Assembly (NCBI GenBank): GCA_021787845.1
Contig: JAJYLH010000017.1
Location: 1 to 64,000, forward strand
Source: Myxococcales bacterium
Lineage (GTDB): Bacteria > Myxococcota > Myxococcia > Myxococcales > JAJYLH01
Length of the DNA stretch: 64,000 nucleotides
Direction of reading: 5' to 3'
Made by a program: the position numbers and the translations under genes. The notes beneath the pieces are model-generated. The model was given only the letters and a program-made list of their open reading frames with translations. It did no database searches and was not told the DNA's origin. Below, piece by piece: positions 1 through 8,477 of this stretch (positions are counted from its first letter, which is position 1; every line of letters begins with the position of its first letter).

Positions 1-32
1 CGAACCCGCTGGCATGGCAGGTCCCCAAGCGC

Positions 33-242
33 TCACGGGCGGGGACGCCCGTGCCACGAAGTCGTGCTACGTGGCGTCGAGAATCTGCGCGCGGCGCGAG
101 CCTTTCGAGGCTTAGTAGATCAGGTTCCGCGTTGGTTCTTCTCCCGTGGCACGGGCGTCCTCGCCCGTCGAGGCTTGGTTGGCGCGACCGTGCCTGGAAT
201 TCCCGCCGGCCTTCCCACAGGCGGGGACGCCTGTGCCACAAG
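33..242. repeat. three copies of a short GC-rich hairpin repeat
   Basis: Positions 33-57, 145-168 and 216-240 carry variants of one inverted repeat, built around GGCACGGGCGTCC and its complement GGACGCCCGTGCC. The arms can fold on themselves, as in REP-like elements. Positions 1-327 hold no convincing gene: the short open frames there have no ribosome binding site and read through the repeats. Confidence 0.6.
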
Positions 243-327
243 AGCAGAGGGAGTCGGGCCGGAACCTGAACGAAGGCGATACCCCCACCTTCGGTGAGCG
301 GTTCTGGTTCCGCTATCCGGCGGCTCG

Positions 328-783
328 CTAGAAACCGCTCGTCACGAACCAGCCGTGCGGCGCGCGCGGCTCGCGCACCAGCGTCATCCGCTTGTCGTCC
401 GAGGTGCGGTGCCAGGTCGCGTCGACCGTGTTCAGGATGAAGTCTTCTGAATAGAAATAGTCGACGTAGGCGGTGTTGCCGTGGACTTCGACGCTGCGGA
501 CGTTGACGTCGAGGTGGACGTCCTTGACGTGGGCGAAGTCGCTCGCGAGCTTGTTTTCGAGGGTGCTGTAGCTGATGGACTGGCGCTCGTCCAAGTAGCG
601 CGGGCTCGCGAGCGCGACGATGGCCTTCGCGTCCTTGGTCTCGAAAGCGTTCTTGTAGTCGCGCAGAACCGCGAGCAGGGCGCGGTCGTCGGCGGTGTCG
701 GGGATGTGGCTGCCGGGAATCAGCGCGGGCGCGCAGGCGCAGGCGAGCGCGCAGGCGAGCGCGAGCGAGAGGCGGCGGGGCAT
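328..783 (-). CDS. small NTF2/SnoaL-like putative lipoprotein
   Basis: This 151-residue protein begins with a positively charged and hydrophobic signal region (residues 1-20) ending in ACAC-AP, which resembles a lipobox, so it is probably exported and lipidated. The mature part has the feel of a nuclear-transport-factor-2/SnoaL fold: an early helix with LRDYKNAFETKDAKAIVAL, then alternating strands rich in aromatic residues (VDYFYSEDF, ATWHRTSD) and a C-terminal GWFVTSGF. Such domains are often ligand binding or structural, and no catalytic residues can be assigned. It is the last gene before the repeat-bearing left end and stands alone on the minus strand. The family assignment is inference from pattern; it is otherwise hypothetical. 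Confidence 0.7.
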   Translation of the reverse strand: MPRRLSLALACALACACAPALIPGSHIPDTADDRALLAVLRDYKNAFETKDAKAIVALASPRYLDERQSISYSTLENKLASDFAHVKDVHLDVNVRSVEVHGNTAYVDYFYSEDFILNTVDATWHRTSDDKRMTLVREPRAPHGWFVTSGF

Positions 784-901
784 CGGCTCTTCTCCAGGTG
801 GGCGGTAGCGGCTTCGCTCGGCCCGAAGGAGGCTCGCGAAGGGTCGGCGACCTTACGGGCAAACGGCTGTTCTCGTCAAAGAATTCCGATCGCGCGGCTT
901 C

Positions 902-1450
902 TCAAGGCCGGACCTCGCGTCGCAGCGGATCGACGAACGCGCGGTGGGGGGCGTCGATGCCCTTGGTCGTCGGGACCGACGCGCCCAGCATCACGCCGAA
1001 GGCCAGGTGGCCGAGGAAGAACGGCCAGACGGTGCCGAAGGTGGTCGCGACCCACGGCGCCGCCAAAGGGAGGAACGCGAATTGGACCACGAGCCAGATG
1101 GCGACGCCGTACGCGAGGCCGAGGCCGAGCTGCCGCTTGCGGGTGGTGCGGCCGACCACCACGGCGAAGAGCCCGCCGAGGATGGCGCTGGTCGCGAAGT
1201 GGACGACGACGCCGAGGGCGGCGGCCTCGGCGCTCCCCGACAGCGCTCTCGGCCCCTGGAAGACCGAGGCGATGACGTCCGCCGGCTCGAGGAACGGCTG
1301 GTCGCGGGCGAGGGCGAGGATGCCGAGGACGATGAGCATCACGAGGCCCGCGACGAGGCCTGGCCCCAGGCCGACCCGGAAGCCCGCGCCAGCGTGCTGG
1401 ACCGGCGCGTCCGGATCGACGTTGACCGGCGGCTGCTCGAGATCGTTCAT
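902..1450 (-). CDS. four-helix inner-membrane protein of unknown function
   Basis: The protein (182 residues) has a short polar N-terminus rich in Asp and Pro and then about four hydrophobic segments (GLVAGLVMLIVLGILALA, a Gly/Ala-rich one near residue 90, VAIWLVVQFAFLPLAA, and one in FLGHLAFGVMLGA). The pattern recalls small YagU/DUF1440- or DUF6789-type membrane proteins, but I cannot name a family with certainty. I chose the ATG at 1448-1450 because GAGGAA lies about eight bases upstream on the coding strand. The frame remains open to a TTG at 1495, without a ribosome binding site. It is monocistronic by position. Confidence 0.65.
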   Translation of the reverse strand: MNDLEQPPVNVDPDAPVQHAGAGFRVGLGPGLVAGLVMLIVLGILALARDQPFLEPADVIASVFQGPRALSGSAEAAALGVVVHFATSAILGGLFAVVVGRTTRKRQLGLGLAYGVAIWLVVQFAFLPLAAPWVATTFGTVWPFFLGHLAFGVMLGASVPTTKGIDAPHRAFVDPLRREVRP

Positions 1451-1679
1451 CGCCCGGTTCCTCGCCCGCGCGACGCGGATGGAAAACCGATTCAAGGCTA
1501 GCCACGGCCATCACCCGAGCCGAGCGCTGAGCGGACGCTTGCCGCGCGGGTCCCGGGAGGGCAGCCGCTCGGCCCGATGCGGCGCGGCATAACGCACGCT
1601 CCCGGATGTTCGACCGCCCGTTCGACAGACGCGCGACCGTCGTGGCCGCCGTCTTCTCACCCCCCCGAAGGAGACAGCG

Positions 1680-2630
1680 ATGGCCCCTCACCCGCACGTT
1701 CGCTCGGCCTGGGCGCTGGCCGTGCTGGTCCTCTTCGCCGCGAGCGCCCGGGCGAGCGTCATCTGGCGCGGCGACTTCTCGACCGGCGATCTGTCGCAGT
1801 GGAGCAGCATGGAGGAGGTCTCGACCGACCGGCTGCGCGTGGTGCCGGACCCGCTCGGCGCGGCCCGGGACGTGTTGCGGGCGACCGTGGTCGACGGCGA
1901 CAACCCGATCGATTCGAGCGGCAACCGCAACGAGCTCTTGTACACGGGCGACGACGTCGCTGGGCAGGAGCGCTGGTACCGCTGGCAGACGCTCTGGCCC
2001 GCCGACTACGCGACCGAGGACACCTGGCAGGTCTTCACCCAGTGGCACCAGTACGAAGGGGGCGGCTCCCCTCCCGTCGAGTTCTTCGCCTGGGGTGACG
2101 CCATCTATTTGCGGGTGCAGCTCGACAACCCGGACGGCTCGGTCTGGTCGGCGCCGCTCGAGCGCGGGAAGTGGCACGACTTCGTCTTCCACGTCCGCTG
2201 GTCGAGCGATGCGAGCGTCGGCTACGTCGAGCTCTGGTACGACGGAAAGCTCGTGGTCGCCCGGCACGACTGCGCGACGCTCTTCCCGGGGACCGGCGTG
2301 TACTTGAAGCAGGGCCTCTACCGCAACGACACCATCATCCCGACGCAGACCATCTTCCACGCGGGGATGGTCGTCGGCACCACCCTCGACGACGTGGTGC
2401 CGCCGCCAGCCGCGGAGGTGACGACGGCCATCGCTCCCGCCCCCAGCGCGCCCGCCGCGACCACCAGCACACCGGCAGCGGTCTCGACGAGTGGCACGGC
2501 TTCGGAGGGGGCGCAACCGATCACGGGCCGCGCCGGATGCGACGAGGCGGGCTCGACCGCGTTCGCGCTCCTCTTCGTGCTCGCAGCTCTGGCCCTGCGC
2601 CGCCGGCGGGCGCGAGGGGTCGCCGACTGA
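1680..2630 (+). CDS. heparin-lyase-like jelly-roll protein with MYXO-CTERM-type tail
   Basis: A 316-residue exported protein. It has a signal peptide (residues 1-25, ending ASARA), then a beta-rich domain with the features of the polysaccharide lyase (heparin lyase I/PL20-like, PF14099) fold: GDFSTGDLSQW at the start, WYRWQTLWP, VFTQWHQYEG, a KWHDFVFHVRW strand, VELWYDGK and YLKQGLYR. A Thr/Pro/Ala-rich linker follows, then GCDEAG, one membrane helix and RRRRAR, the layout of the MYXO-CTERM sorting signal found in myxobacteria. It is therefore likely to be cell-surface anchored and to bind or cleave a uronate-containing polysaccharide; lyase activity is inference. GGAGA sits just before the ATG. 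Confidence 0.75.
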   Translation: MAPHPHVRSAWALAVLVLFAASARASVIWRGDFSTGDLSQWSSMEEVSTDRLRVVPDPLGAARDVLRATVVDGDNPIDSSGNRNELLYTGDDVAGQERWYRWQTLWPADYATEDTWQVFTQWHQYEGGGSPPVEFFAWGDAIYLRVQLDNPDGSVWSAPLERGKWHDFVFHVRWSSDASVGYVELWYDGKLVVARHDCATLFPGTGVYLKQGLYRNDTIIPTQTIFHAGMVVGTTLDDVVPPPAAEVTTAIAPAPSAPAATTSTPAAVSTSGTASEGAQPITGRAGCDEAGSTAFALLFVLAALALRRRRARGVAD

Positions 2631-2663
2631 GCGGGTGTGTCCATGGTGCAGACGCAGAGGAAG

Positions 2664-2754
2664 GGCCAGAACCGCTCATCCAGCGCAGTCGAAGGACGAG
2701 CAGTTCTGGCCCGCGGGCGTCGCGCTCATCCTTCGACTGCGCTCAGGATGAGCG
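2664..2754. repeat. dispersed palindromic repeat, CTTCGACTGCGCTC family
   Basis: Two inverted copies lie here. The first (2664-2710) is bounded by GCCAGAACCGCTC and its complement, and the second (2723-2754) reads GCTCATCCTTCGACTGCGCT then CAGGATGAGC. Related copies occur at 19964-20030 (inside nrdJ), 49531-49618 and 55606-55686. The arrangement between a plus-strand and a minus-strand gene end could also terminate transcription. Confidence 0.7.
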
Positions 2755-2792
2755 GCTAGGTGCGCAGCGCGCGAAGTTCTTGGCTGCGCCGG

Positions 2793-3485
2793 CTAACGCG
2801 CGCGCGCGTGCGCCGACGCCTCCTGCGAGTGCTCCTGCTCATCGAAAGCGATCGGAGGTGGCGGGAGCGCTTCGGGTGACGGCCGTCGCGCCAACGCGCG
2901 CCGCGACGCCGCCCAGGTCCACCCGAGGTAGGCGAGCAGGAAAAGCGCCAGCGCGCCCAGGACGAGGCTCTGGAAGTGGCGCGCCCGGTCGACCACCGCG
3001 GGTCCGTAGCGGTAGCCGAGGATCACCCACAAGGGCGCCGAGACCAGCGCCGCGAGGCCGTCGAAGAGCAGGAACTTCCAGTACGGCACCCCGATGGTGC
3101 CGGAGGAGAAGAACGTCACCGACCGCACCCCGGGCATGTACCGGGCGGCGAGAATCATCTTGTGGCCGTGGCGGCGAAAGAGCGCGTCGGCCCGCGCGAG
3201 CCGGGCGGGGGTGAGGTAGCGGCGCAGGAACGTCCGCTGCGCGATCGACAGGCCGAAGCGGTAGCCGAGCCCGAAGAGGATGGTGTCGCCGCCGAGGATG
3301 CCGGCGAGGCCGACCACGATCATCGGGAGGACGCCGTGGCCCTCGTGGTAGGCGAGGTAGCCGCCGGACACGAGGATGATGTCTTCGGGGACCGGCACCC
3401 CGAAGCCGCAGAGCAAGAGCAGCACGAGCACGACCCCGTAGCCGACGAGCCCGCCGAAACCGGTGATGAGGTTGAAGGGGTCCAT
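2793..3485 (-). CDS. DedA family membrane protein
   Basis: A 230-residue polytopic membrane protein of the DedA/VTT (SNARE-associated) superfamily, whose members act in phospholipid (undecaprenyl-phosphate or phosphatidylethanolamine) flipping across the inner membrane. Visible signatures are the re-entrant loop motif GFGVPVPEDIIL (residues 27-38), GDTILFGLGYRFG, and the conserved F/Y-x-PG-x-R motif in AARYMPGVRSVTFFSSG. Hydrophobic segments lie near residues 10-30, 50-75, 140-160 and 175-190. The C-terminal 45 residues are Arg/Pro rich and probably cytoplasmic. Length matches the family. Which lipid it moves cannot be told from sequence. Confidence 0.9.
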   Translation of the reverse strand: MDPFNLITGFGGLVGYGVVLVLLLLCGFGVPVPEDIILVSGGYLAYHEGHGVLPMIVVGLAGILGGDTILFGLGYRFGLSIAQRTFLRRYLTPARLARADALFRRHGHKMILAARYMPGVRSVTFFSSGTIGVPYWKFLLFDGLAALVSAPLWVILGYRYGPAVVDRARHFQSLVLGALALFLLAYLGWTWAASRRALARRPSPEALPPPPIAFDEQEHSQEASAHARAR

Positions 3486-3553
3486 CCTGCCTTGGGCCTA
3501 CGCTTCCCGCCGGTCGCGCCCACGCCCGCCGTGGCCGCTGCTGCTTCGCTGGC

Positions 3554-4663
3554 TCACTTGCGGCGGACCGCGCGGCCGGCGATCTCGGCGGACCGGACCA
3601 GCTCCTCCACCGCCTTGCGACCGTCGAACCCCTGCGCGACCTGGGCGACGAAGGTGCCCTTCGCGGAAGGGAAAGCGCTCGCTGGCTGCGCGAGCGCCGC
3701 GAGGAAGGCGTCCGTCAGCAAGTAGCCCTCGCGCATCGCGGCGGCGACGTTAGCCTGCGGATCCGCGCTCCAGAGCTTCGCCGCGACGGCGCGAGCCAAG
3801 CTGCCGGTCAGCGCCTGCGCGGGGGTCAGCGTCGTGGGAACCTTCTTCGCCGCCTGGAGCCGCGTCAGCGCCTCGGCGAGAGCGGGGCAGGTCACCTTCG
3901 CCGTCTGGTCCGCGGCGAGCAGCCGCGAGTAAGCCTCGAGCGCGGGTTTCAAGTCGAGCGGGCCCTGTCCCGGCAGGCCGAACTCGACGAGGTGCGAGCC
4001 GTCCGCCGTCTTCGCCGCGATGACGTCGCCCGGCGCGTCCAACGGCTCCGGCACGAGGACCAGGAGCGGTGCCGTGTTCTCGTCGAGCCGGTAGGCCGCC
4101 CGCAGCTTGGCGAAGGGGCCGTCGGTCTCACCGCGCAGCGACTTGTACAGCTTGCGGTAGGCGGTCGCGGTCGATCGCGCGAGGTCGTCGAGATGGGCGT
4201 CCTTCGCGAACTGCGCGAGCAGCGGCCCGAGGCCATGGAGCGCGGCGGGAAAGCCTGCACCCTCGGCGAAGTCGGGCGGCGCGCCGAGCAGCAGCGCTGC
4301 CCTCTCGTAGTCGGAGAGGCTTGCCGGGTGCTGGTCGAGGAAGCGGTCGATCGGCGCGCGCGCGGCGGGCGCGAGCGAGGCCAACGCCTGCCGCACCGTG
4401 TCTCGCAGCGGCGGGTAGGCGCGGCCGGGAAAGGGCAGGGCGCGCGTCTGTTGCCCGCCATCGAAGCCCGCGGCGTTGAACGCGCAGAAGAGCGCGAAGA
4501 GCTGGTCGTCGCGCCGCAGCTCGTAGCCGGTGTCGGTGTAGAGGCTCGCGAGCAGGTCGGCGCTGTCGGCCCGGGCCGGCGCTGGCGCGGCAAGCCCCAC
4601 GGCCACCGTGGCGGCCAACGCGGGAGCGAGAAGGAGTCGGCGAGCGAACGTCACTTGCGGCAT
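3554..4663 (-). CDS. exported hypothetical protein
   Basis: The 369-residue product has a Sec signal peptide (residues 1-32, ending APARA-DS). The remainder is mostly alpha-helical, Ala/Leu rich, without membrane segments, and contains LFALFCAFNAAGFDG near residue 60. That stretch resembles the start of DUF4932-type secreted proteins, but no HExxH metal site is visible. I cannot assign a function. It lies downstream of nothing co-directional within 250 bases, so it is probably transcribed alone. The start is the ATG at 4661-4663, chosen because the signal peptide begins directly after it. Confidence 0.7.
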   Translation of the reverse strand: MPQVTFARRLLLAPALAATVAVGLAAPAPARADSADLLASLYTDTGYELRRDDQLFALFCAFNAAGFDGGQQTRALPFPGRAYPPLRDTVRQALASLAPAARAPIDRFLDQHPASLSDYERAALLLGAPPDFAEGAGFPAALHGLGPLLAQFAKDAHLDDLARSTATAYRKLYKSLRGETDGPFAKLRAAYRLDENTAPLLVLVPEPLDAPGDVIAAKTADGSHLVEFGLPGQGPLDLKPALEAYSRLLAADQTAKVTCPALAEALTRLQAAKKVPTTLTPAQALTGSLARAVAAKLWSADPQANVAAAMREGYLLTDAFLAALAQPASAFPSAKGTFVAQVAQGFDGRKAVEELVRSAEIAGRAVRRK

Positions 4664-4794
4664 CCTCGGCGCGCGGGGCGCGAAAGCAGAGCGTTATTTC
4701 TTAGCATCGCGCGCGGCGACCCGCCAGCTTTCGGCGGTCAGAGCGGACGAGCGATCGCGATCCGTGCGGAATCTCGGCGCGTCGCGCCAATGCG

Positions 4795-4876
4795 TCGGAT
4801 GGGTGGAGCGGAAGCGGAGCCCATCGTCTCCAGCAATCGCCCAGTCGATGGGCTCCGCTCCGCTTCACCCATCCGG
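4795..4876. repeat. inverted repeat of the GGATGGGTGGAGCGGA family
   Basis: A GGATGGGTGGAGCGGAAGCG arm followed by GAGCCCATCG is mirrored by CGATGGGCTCCGCTCCGCTT CACCCATCC, leaving a loop of about 20 bases. Related copies stand at 10485-10514 (half element) and 37003-37097. The gap 4664-4910 contains nothing else I can name. Confidence 0.75.
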
Positions 4877-4910
4877 CGGTTTGGTTGGCAGGTGTCAGCC
4901 CGCGCTTGGG

Positions 4911-5813
4911 TCAGAACGCGTATCCGGCGCCAGCGGCGAGGAGCACGCCGTCGAGGAGGTCGGCGGAGAAGTAGTGCTCGAGCCCGAGGTCGGCGAAGAC
5001 GCGCCAGCGGCGGATCCGCACCTCGGCGCCGATCGATCCGCGCAGGGCGACGCCGCTGGAGAAGATCGCCGCGCCGGCGGTGAGGTAGGGTCTGAGAGCG
5101 CTCTTGCCGAGCTTGGGGCTCAGCCGCGCTTCCAGCCTGAGGCCGACCGGGAGGCTCCCCCGGGTCGGGCCGACCAGCAGCGCTTGTGCCCCGAGGAGCG
5201 AGCCCTGTGCCAGGACGCCCGCCGACAGCGCCCCCGCGCCCGCGCGCAGGTCGAGCTCGCCGCGCGCCAGGGCCACCCACTCCAGCGCCGAGACCAAGCC
5301 CGGCGCGACCGGCCGCCCGTCGGCGAGCGCGAGCTGCGTGAGGAGCGGCTTCACGGTATCGAGGACCGGCTCCAGGGAGCCCGCGGCCTCGACGCGCTGG
5401 CCGACGCGGGCGATCACCCGGGCGCGGCCGACGTCGAGGAGGGTCATGCTGACCAGCACGGAGTTCCCGATCCGCGACAGCTCGCCGCTCAAGGCGCGGT
5501 CGACCCCCAGGGCGCCCGCGAGCTCGGCGACACAGCTCCCGTTGTCCTTGCAGCCGAGCAGCTCCTTTCGCTGTTCGAGGCCGAGGAGGCTGTTGATGTC
5601 GTCGAGGCCGACGACGGTGTAGACGCCGAGCGCGCTCAGCTCGGTCTGGGCGTACTGCGAGACGCTCTGGGCGACCGAGCGGGAGACGCCGCTGCCCGCT
5701 CGGAGCCCGAGGAAGACGAGCCGGGGCACCGCTGCCGCTGGGGAGGACCAGAGGAGGGCAGCGGCCAACGCGATCGCCCATCGCGCGGACAGGTGGGCTC
5801 GAAAGTAGGGCAC
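4911..5813 (-). CDS. exported TolB/CsgG-like N-domain protein with beta-rich C-terminus
   Basis: I start this protein at the GTG at 5811-5813, preceded by AAGGGGA; the frame upstream only translates the 9-bp repeat as DRTDRTDRS. The 300-residue product has a signal peptide (to about residue 23, SSPAAA). It then has a TolB/CsgG-type alpha/beta domain with the layout often seen in myxobacteria: VAQSVSQYAQTELSALG, a short LLGLEQRKELLGC, then GSCVAELAGALGVDRALSGEL, and VLVSMTLLDV. The C-terminal half has alternating strands ending in aromatic GYAF, suggesting an outer-membrane barrel or sheet. A role in envelope transport or assembly is inference. Confidence 0.75.
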   Translation of the reverse strand: MPYFRAHLSARWAIALAAALLWSSPAAAVPRLVFLGLRAGSGVSRSVAQSVSQYAQTELSALGVYTVVGLDDINSLLGLEQRKELLGCKDNGSCVAELAGALGVDRALSGELSRIGNSVLVSMTLLDVGRARVIARVGQRVEAAGSLEPVLDTVKPLLTQLALADGRPVAPGLVSALEWVALARGELDLRAGAGALSAGVLAQGSLLGAQALLVGPTRGSLPVGLRLEARLSPKLGKSALRPYLTAGAAIFSSGVALRGSIGAEVRIRRWRVFADLGLEHYFSADLLDGVLLAAGAGYAF

Positions 5814-5836
5814 CGGTTTCCCCTTGGGCTCGGACG

Positions 5837-5880
5837 ACCGATCAGACCGATCGGTCCGATCGGTCCGATCGGTCCGATCG
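5837..5880. repeat. 9-bp GATCGGTCC array, copy 1
   Basis: About five units of GATCGGTCC in tandem with one GATCAGACC variant; the first junction forms a palindrome of the GGACCGATCGGTCC type. It sits immediately upstream of the start chosen for the TolB-like gene and downstream of the kelch gene. Confidence 0.9.
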
Positions 5881-5960
5881 TCGCTCGCCCGGCGGCGCGG
5901 GAGAAGCGCCAGGCCGCCGACCACCGACCCGTGCGAACCGGACCACGCCCGCGACGACAT

Positions 5961-7256
5961 TCAAGCCCGGCGGCGGCGGAAGGCGAGGAGCAGGACGAGC
6001 CCGGCGGCGAACGCCTCGGGCGGGAAGGTCTGGCACTGGCAGCCGTACTGGCCGTGCGGCGACGTGCCGGAGTCGCCGGTTCCGCTGGGTCCGGTGCCGC
6101 CGGAGCCGCCGTCGTTGCCTCCGGAACCGCTCCCGCCGTCCGTGCCGGTGACGTTGCCGCCGTCGCCGCCGGAGCCGCTGCCCCCGTCGGGCGTCGTCAC
6201 CGAGCTGTCCTCGTACGACCACAGCTCGCTGCTCGCGGACGAGGACTGGTCGGCGATGCCGCCGTAGACGAGCAAGCGCTGGTGGCCCGAGTCGTAGGTG
6301 GCGGCGTGGTCGTAGCGCGCGGAGGGGCCCGACACGTCGACCTTGCTCCACCGCGAGCCGTTCCATTCCCAGGTGTCGCCGTAGACGCCGTCGGTGCTCG
6401 GATCGCCGAACGCCTCGCCCCCGAAGAGGACCGCGGCATTGCGAGCGTCGTCCCAGGTGAAGGTCACGCCGTCGAGCGGCGGTGGCCAGGTGCCGGACTT
6501 CTGCACCTGCGTCCACGCGCAGTCGGTCGCGTCGCCCGCCGTGCAGTCGAAGCGCCACAGGTCATCGAAAGAGGTGCCGCCCTGCTGGCCGCCGTAGAGC
6601 CACACGACCCCGCCGCTCGAGTTGGGCTCGTACGCGAGGCCCGCGCCCATCCGCCCGGGAGGATCGCTGCCGCCCCCCGGCGACAGCTCGAGCCAGGCGT
6701 CGTTCGCCAGGTTGAACGCCCAGGTCGCCGCGTCGTCGCCGTTGGACGAGTCGCGCCCGCCGAAGAGGACCTCGCGCCCGTGCGCGGAGTCGAACGCCAT
6801 CGCCGCGAAGCGCAGCGCGGGCGGCTGGGTCGAGGTGGTGACCTGGGTCCAGCCGCCGGTGCCGCCGATCCACGTCTCGTCGGTGTTGCCGACGGCGTTG
6901 GTGCCGGGGTCGACGATGTTTCCGCCGAAGACGAGCGCCCGGCCGTCGGCGGTGGGGGCGTAGGCGACGCCGAAGCGCGGGTTGGGCGCGGCGCTCGAAG
7001 TCACCGCCTGCCATGCGCCGCTCTCCAGGACTTCGAGGTCGCCGTACGTCGTGCCGGTTTCGCCGTACTGGCAGATGCCCGACTTGCAGCCGAAGGCGAG
7101 GAGCGGCGTGTTCGCGCCCGGGAGATAGACCAGCGCGGCGCCTTCGCGCGGTGTGCCGCCGCTGGTGGGGATCATCCGCCAGCGGGGAGCGGCACCGCTC
7201 GCGGCGGGCACGGCGAGCAGAACGAGTGCGGCGACCGCCGCGAGCCGGGAGCACAT
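5961..7256 (-). CDS. secreted kelch-repeat protein with MYXO-CTERM-type tail
   Basis: A 431-residue secreted protein. The start is placed at MCSRLAAVAAL, which begins a clear signal peptide; a longer frame to 7316 adds 20 residues without signal character. Residues 25-330 contain about six kelch-type blades, seen as recurring LVFGG, VLFGG, WLYGG and LVYGG strands followed by DxW motifs (DTWEWNGSRW, DLWRFDC), which form a beta-propeller. A low-complexity Gly/Ser/Asp/Thr linker follows, then CQCQTFPP, one hydrophobic helix and a terminal RRRRA, as in MYXO-CTERM anchoring. Propellers of this sort usually bind proteins or glycans; the partner is unknown. Confidence 0.8.
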   Translation of the reverse strand: MCSRLAAVAALVLLAVPAASGAAPRWRMIPTSGGTPREGAALVYLPGANTPLLAFGCKSGICQYGETGTTYGDLEVLESGAWQAVTSSAAPNPRFGVAYAPTADGRALVFGGNIVDPGTNAVGNTDETWIGGTGGWTQVTTSTQPPALRFAAMAFDSAHGREVLFGGRDSSNGDDAATWAFNLANDAWLELSPGGGSDPPGRMGAGLAYEPNSSGGVVWLYGGQQGGTSFDDLWRFDCTAGDATDCAWTQVQKSGTWPPPLDGVTFTWDDARNAAVLFGGEAFGDPSTDGVYGDTWEWNGSRWSKVDVSGPSARYDHAATYDSGHQRLLVYGGIADQSSSASSELWSYEDSSVTTPDGGSGSGGDGGNVTGTDGGSGSGGNDGGSGGTGPSGTGDSGTSPHGQYGCQCQTFPPEAFAAGLVLLLAFRRRRA

Positions 7257-7321
7257 GGCGGCGCACGATAGCGCAGAGCTCGGACGCCCGGAACGCCCGA
7301 AGGCGCCCAGGCACAACCGCC

Positions 7322-7357
7322 ATCGGACCGATCGGACGGATCGGTCCGATCGGACCG
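7322..7357. repeat. 9-bp GATCGGTCC array, copy 2
   Basis: Four alternating units, ATCGGACCG, ATCGGACGG, ATCGGTCCG and ATCGGACCG, in the gap between the kelch gene start and the MoxR gene end (same strand). Confidence 0.9.
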
Positions 7358-7428
7358 CTCGGTGATGACGCCGGTCGAGGCCACGGGCCAGGAGCGACCG
7401 ACGGGCACGCGGCCGGGGACGCCCCCGT

Positions 7429-8346
7429 TCACTCCGGCGCGATGACCGCGAGGTGGTTCAGCGCCTGGGCGAGGTCGGACTCGTGCTTGAGCACGACCGA
7501 GAGGGTCTCGCCGACGAGCTTGGCGTCGAGGCTCGGCGCGTCCAGGAGCACGAGCGCGCGGGCCCAGTCGAGGGTCTCGGAAATCGAGGGCGGCTTCTTC
7601 AGCTCGAGCTTGCGCAGGGCGGTGACGGCCGCGACGACCCGCTGCGCCAGCGCCGCGGCGATGTCCGGCACGCGCGCGCGGACGATGGCGAGCTCCCGCT
7701 CGGGCGCGGGGAAGTCGAGGAAGAGGTGCAGACAGCGGCGCTTGAGCGCGTCGGAGAGCTCCCGGGTCGCGTTCGAGGTCAAGACGACGCGCGGAATCGA
7801 CACCGCCCGGATGGTGCCCAGCTCGGGCACGCTCACCGCGTAGTCCGAGAGCACCTCCAAGAGGAACGCCTCGAACTCCGGGTCGGCCTTGTCGATCTCG
7901 TCGATGAGCAGCACCACCGGCTCCGGCGAGCGGATGGCGGCGAGCAGCGGCCGCGGGAGCAGGAAGCGCTGGCTGAAGAAGACCGCGTCCGACCCCGCGA
8001 TGCGGCTCGCGGCCTCCTCGAGCGTGTCCGTGCCCTGCAGGAGCTCGCCCAGCTTGTCCTTCAGGAGCTGGGTGTAGAGGAGCTGCTTCGCGTACTCCCA
8101 CTCGTAGAGCGCCTTCGCCTCGTCGAGCCCCTCGTAGCACTGGAGCCGGACGAGAGGCCTGCCGGTGCCCTCGGCGAGGGCGCGCGCGAGGTCGGTCTTG
8201 CCGACGCCGGCGGGGCCTTCGACGAGCAGCGGCTTCTCCATCCGGTCCGCGAGGAAGAGGATGGTCGCGATGTCGCGGCTCGGGAGGTAGCCCGCGCGGG
8301 TCAGCCGCTCGGAGGCGTCGTCGATGCTCGCGAACGAGCCGGTCAT
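7429..8346 (-). CDS. MoxR-family AAA+ ATPase
   Basis: A 305-residue AAA+ ATPase of the MoxR family, which act as chaperones that load cofactors or remodel complexes, normally with VWA-domain partners. Walker A is GPAGVGKT (residues 44-51). Walker B is VVLLIDEIDKAD. The sensor-1 strand VVLTSNATREL and the arginine-finger region LKRRCLHLFLDFP follow. The CYEGLDEAKALYEWEY stretch after Walker A is the MoxR-specific insert, of the CoxD/NorQ-like type. No DUF58 or VWA gene is adjacent, which is unusual, so its client is unknown. The gene is bracketed by two 9-bp repeat arrays. Confidence 0.92.
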   Translation of the reverse strand: MTGSFASIDDASERLTRAGYLPSRDIATILFLADRMEKPLLVEGPAGVGKTDLARALAEGTGRPLVRLQCYEGLDEAKALYEWEYAKQLLYTQLLKDKLGELLQGTDTLEEAASRIAGSDAVFFSQRFLLPRPLLAAIRSPEPVVLLIDEIDKADPEFEAFLLEVLSDYAVSVPELGTIRAVSIPRVVLTSNATRELSDALKRRCLHLFLDFPAPERELAIVRARVPDIAAALAQRVVAAVTALRKLELKKPPSISETLDWARALVLLDAPSLDAKLVGETLSVVLKHESDLAQALNHLAVIAPE

Positions 8347-8372
8347 CCGAAGTCGACCTCGCGCGGGTGGAC

Positions 8373-8413
8373 GATCGGACCGATCGATCGGATCGGTCCG
8401 ATCGGTCGGATCG
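8373..8413. repeat. 9-bp GATCGGTCC array, copy 3
   Basis: Runs GATCGGACC GATCGATCG GATCGGTCC GATCGGTCG GATCG, just upstream of the MoxR start and downstream of the 8478 gene. Confidence 0.9.
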
Positions 8414-8477
8414 CATGCTCATCGGGCCGACCGCGCCTGGCACCACGAGCTCCCAGGAGCGGCACCGGAACCCCGTC

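Noticed and set aside
5814-5960. N-terminal DRTDRTDRS extension of the TolB-like protein, and similar extensions elsewhere
   Set aside because: It is translation of the 9-bp repeat; a GTG start with ribosome binding site follows directly after it.
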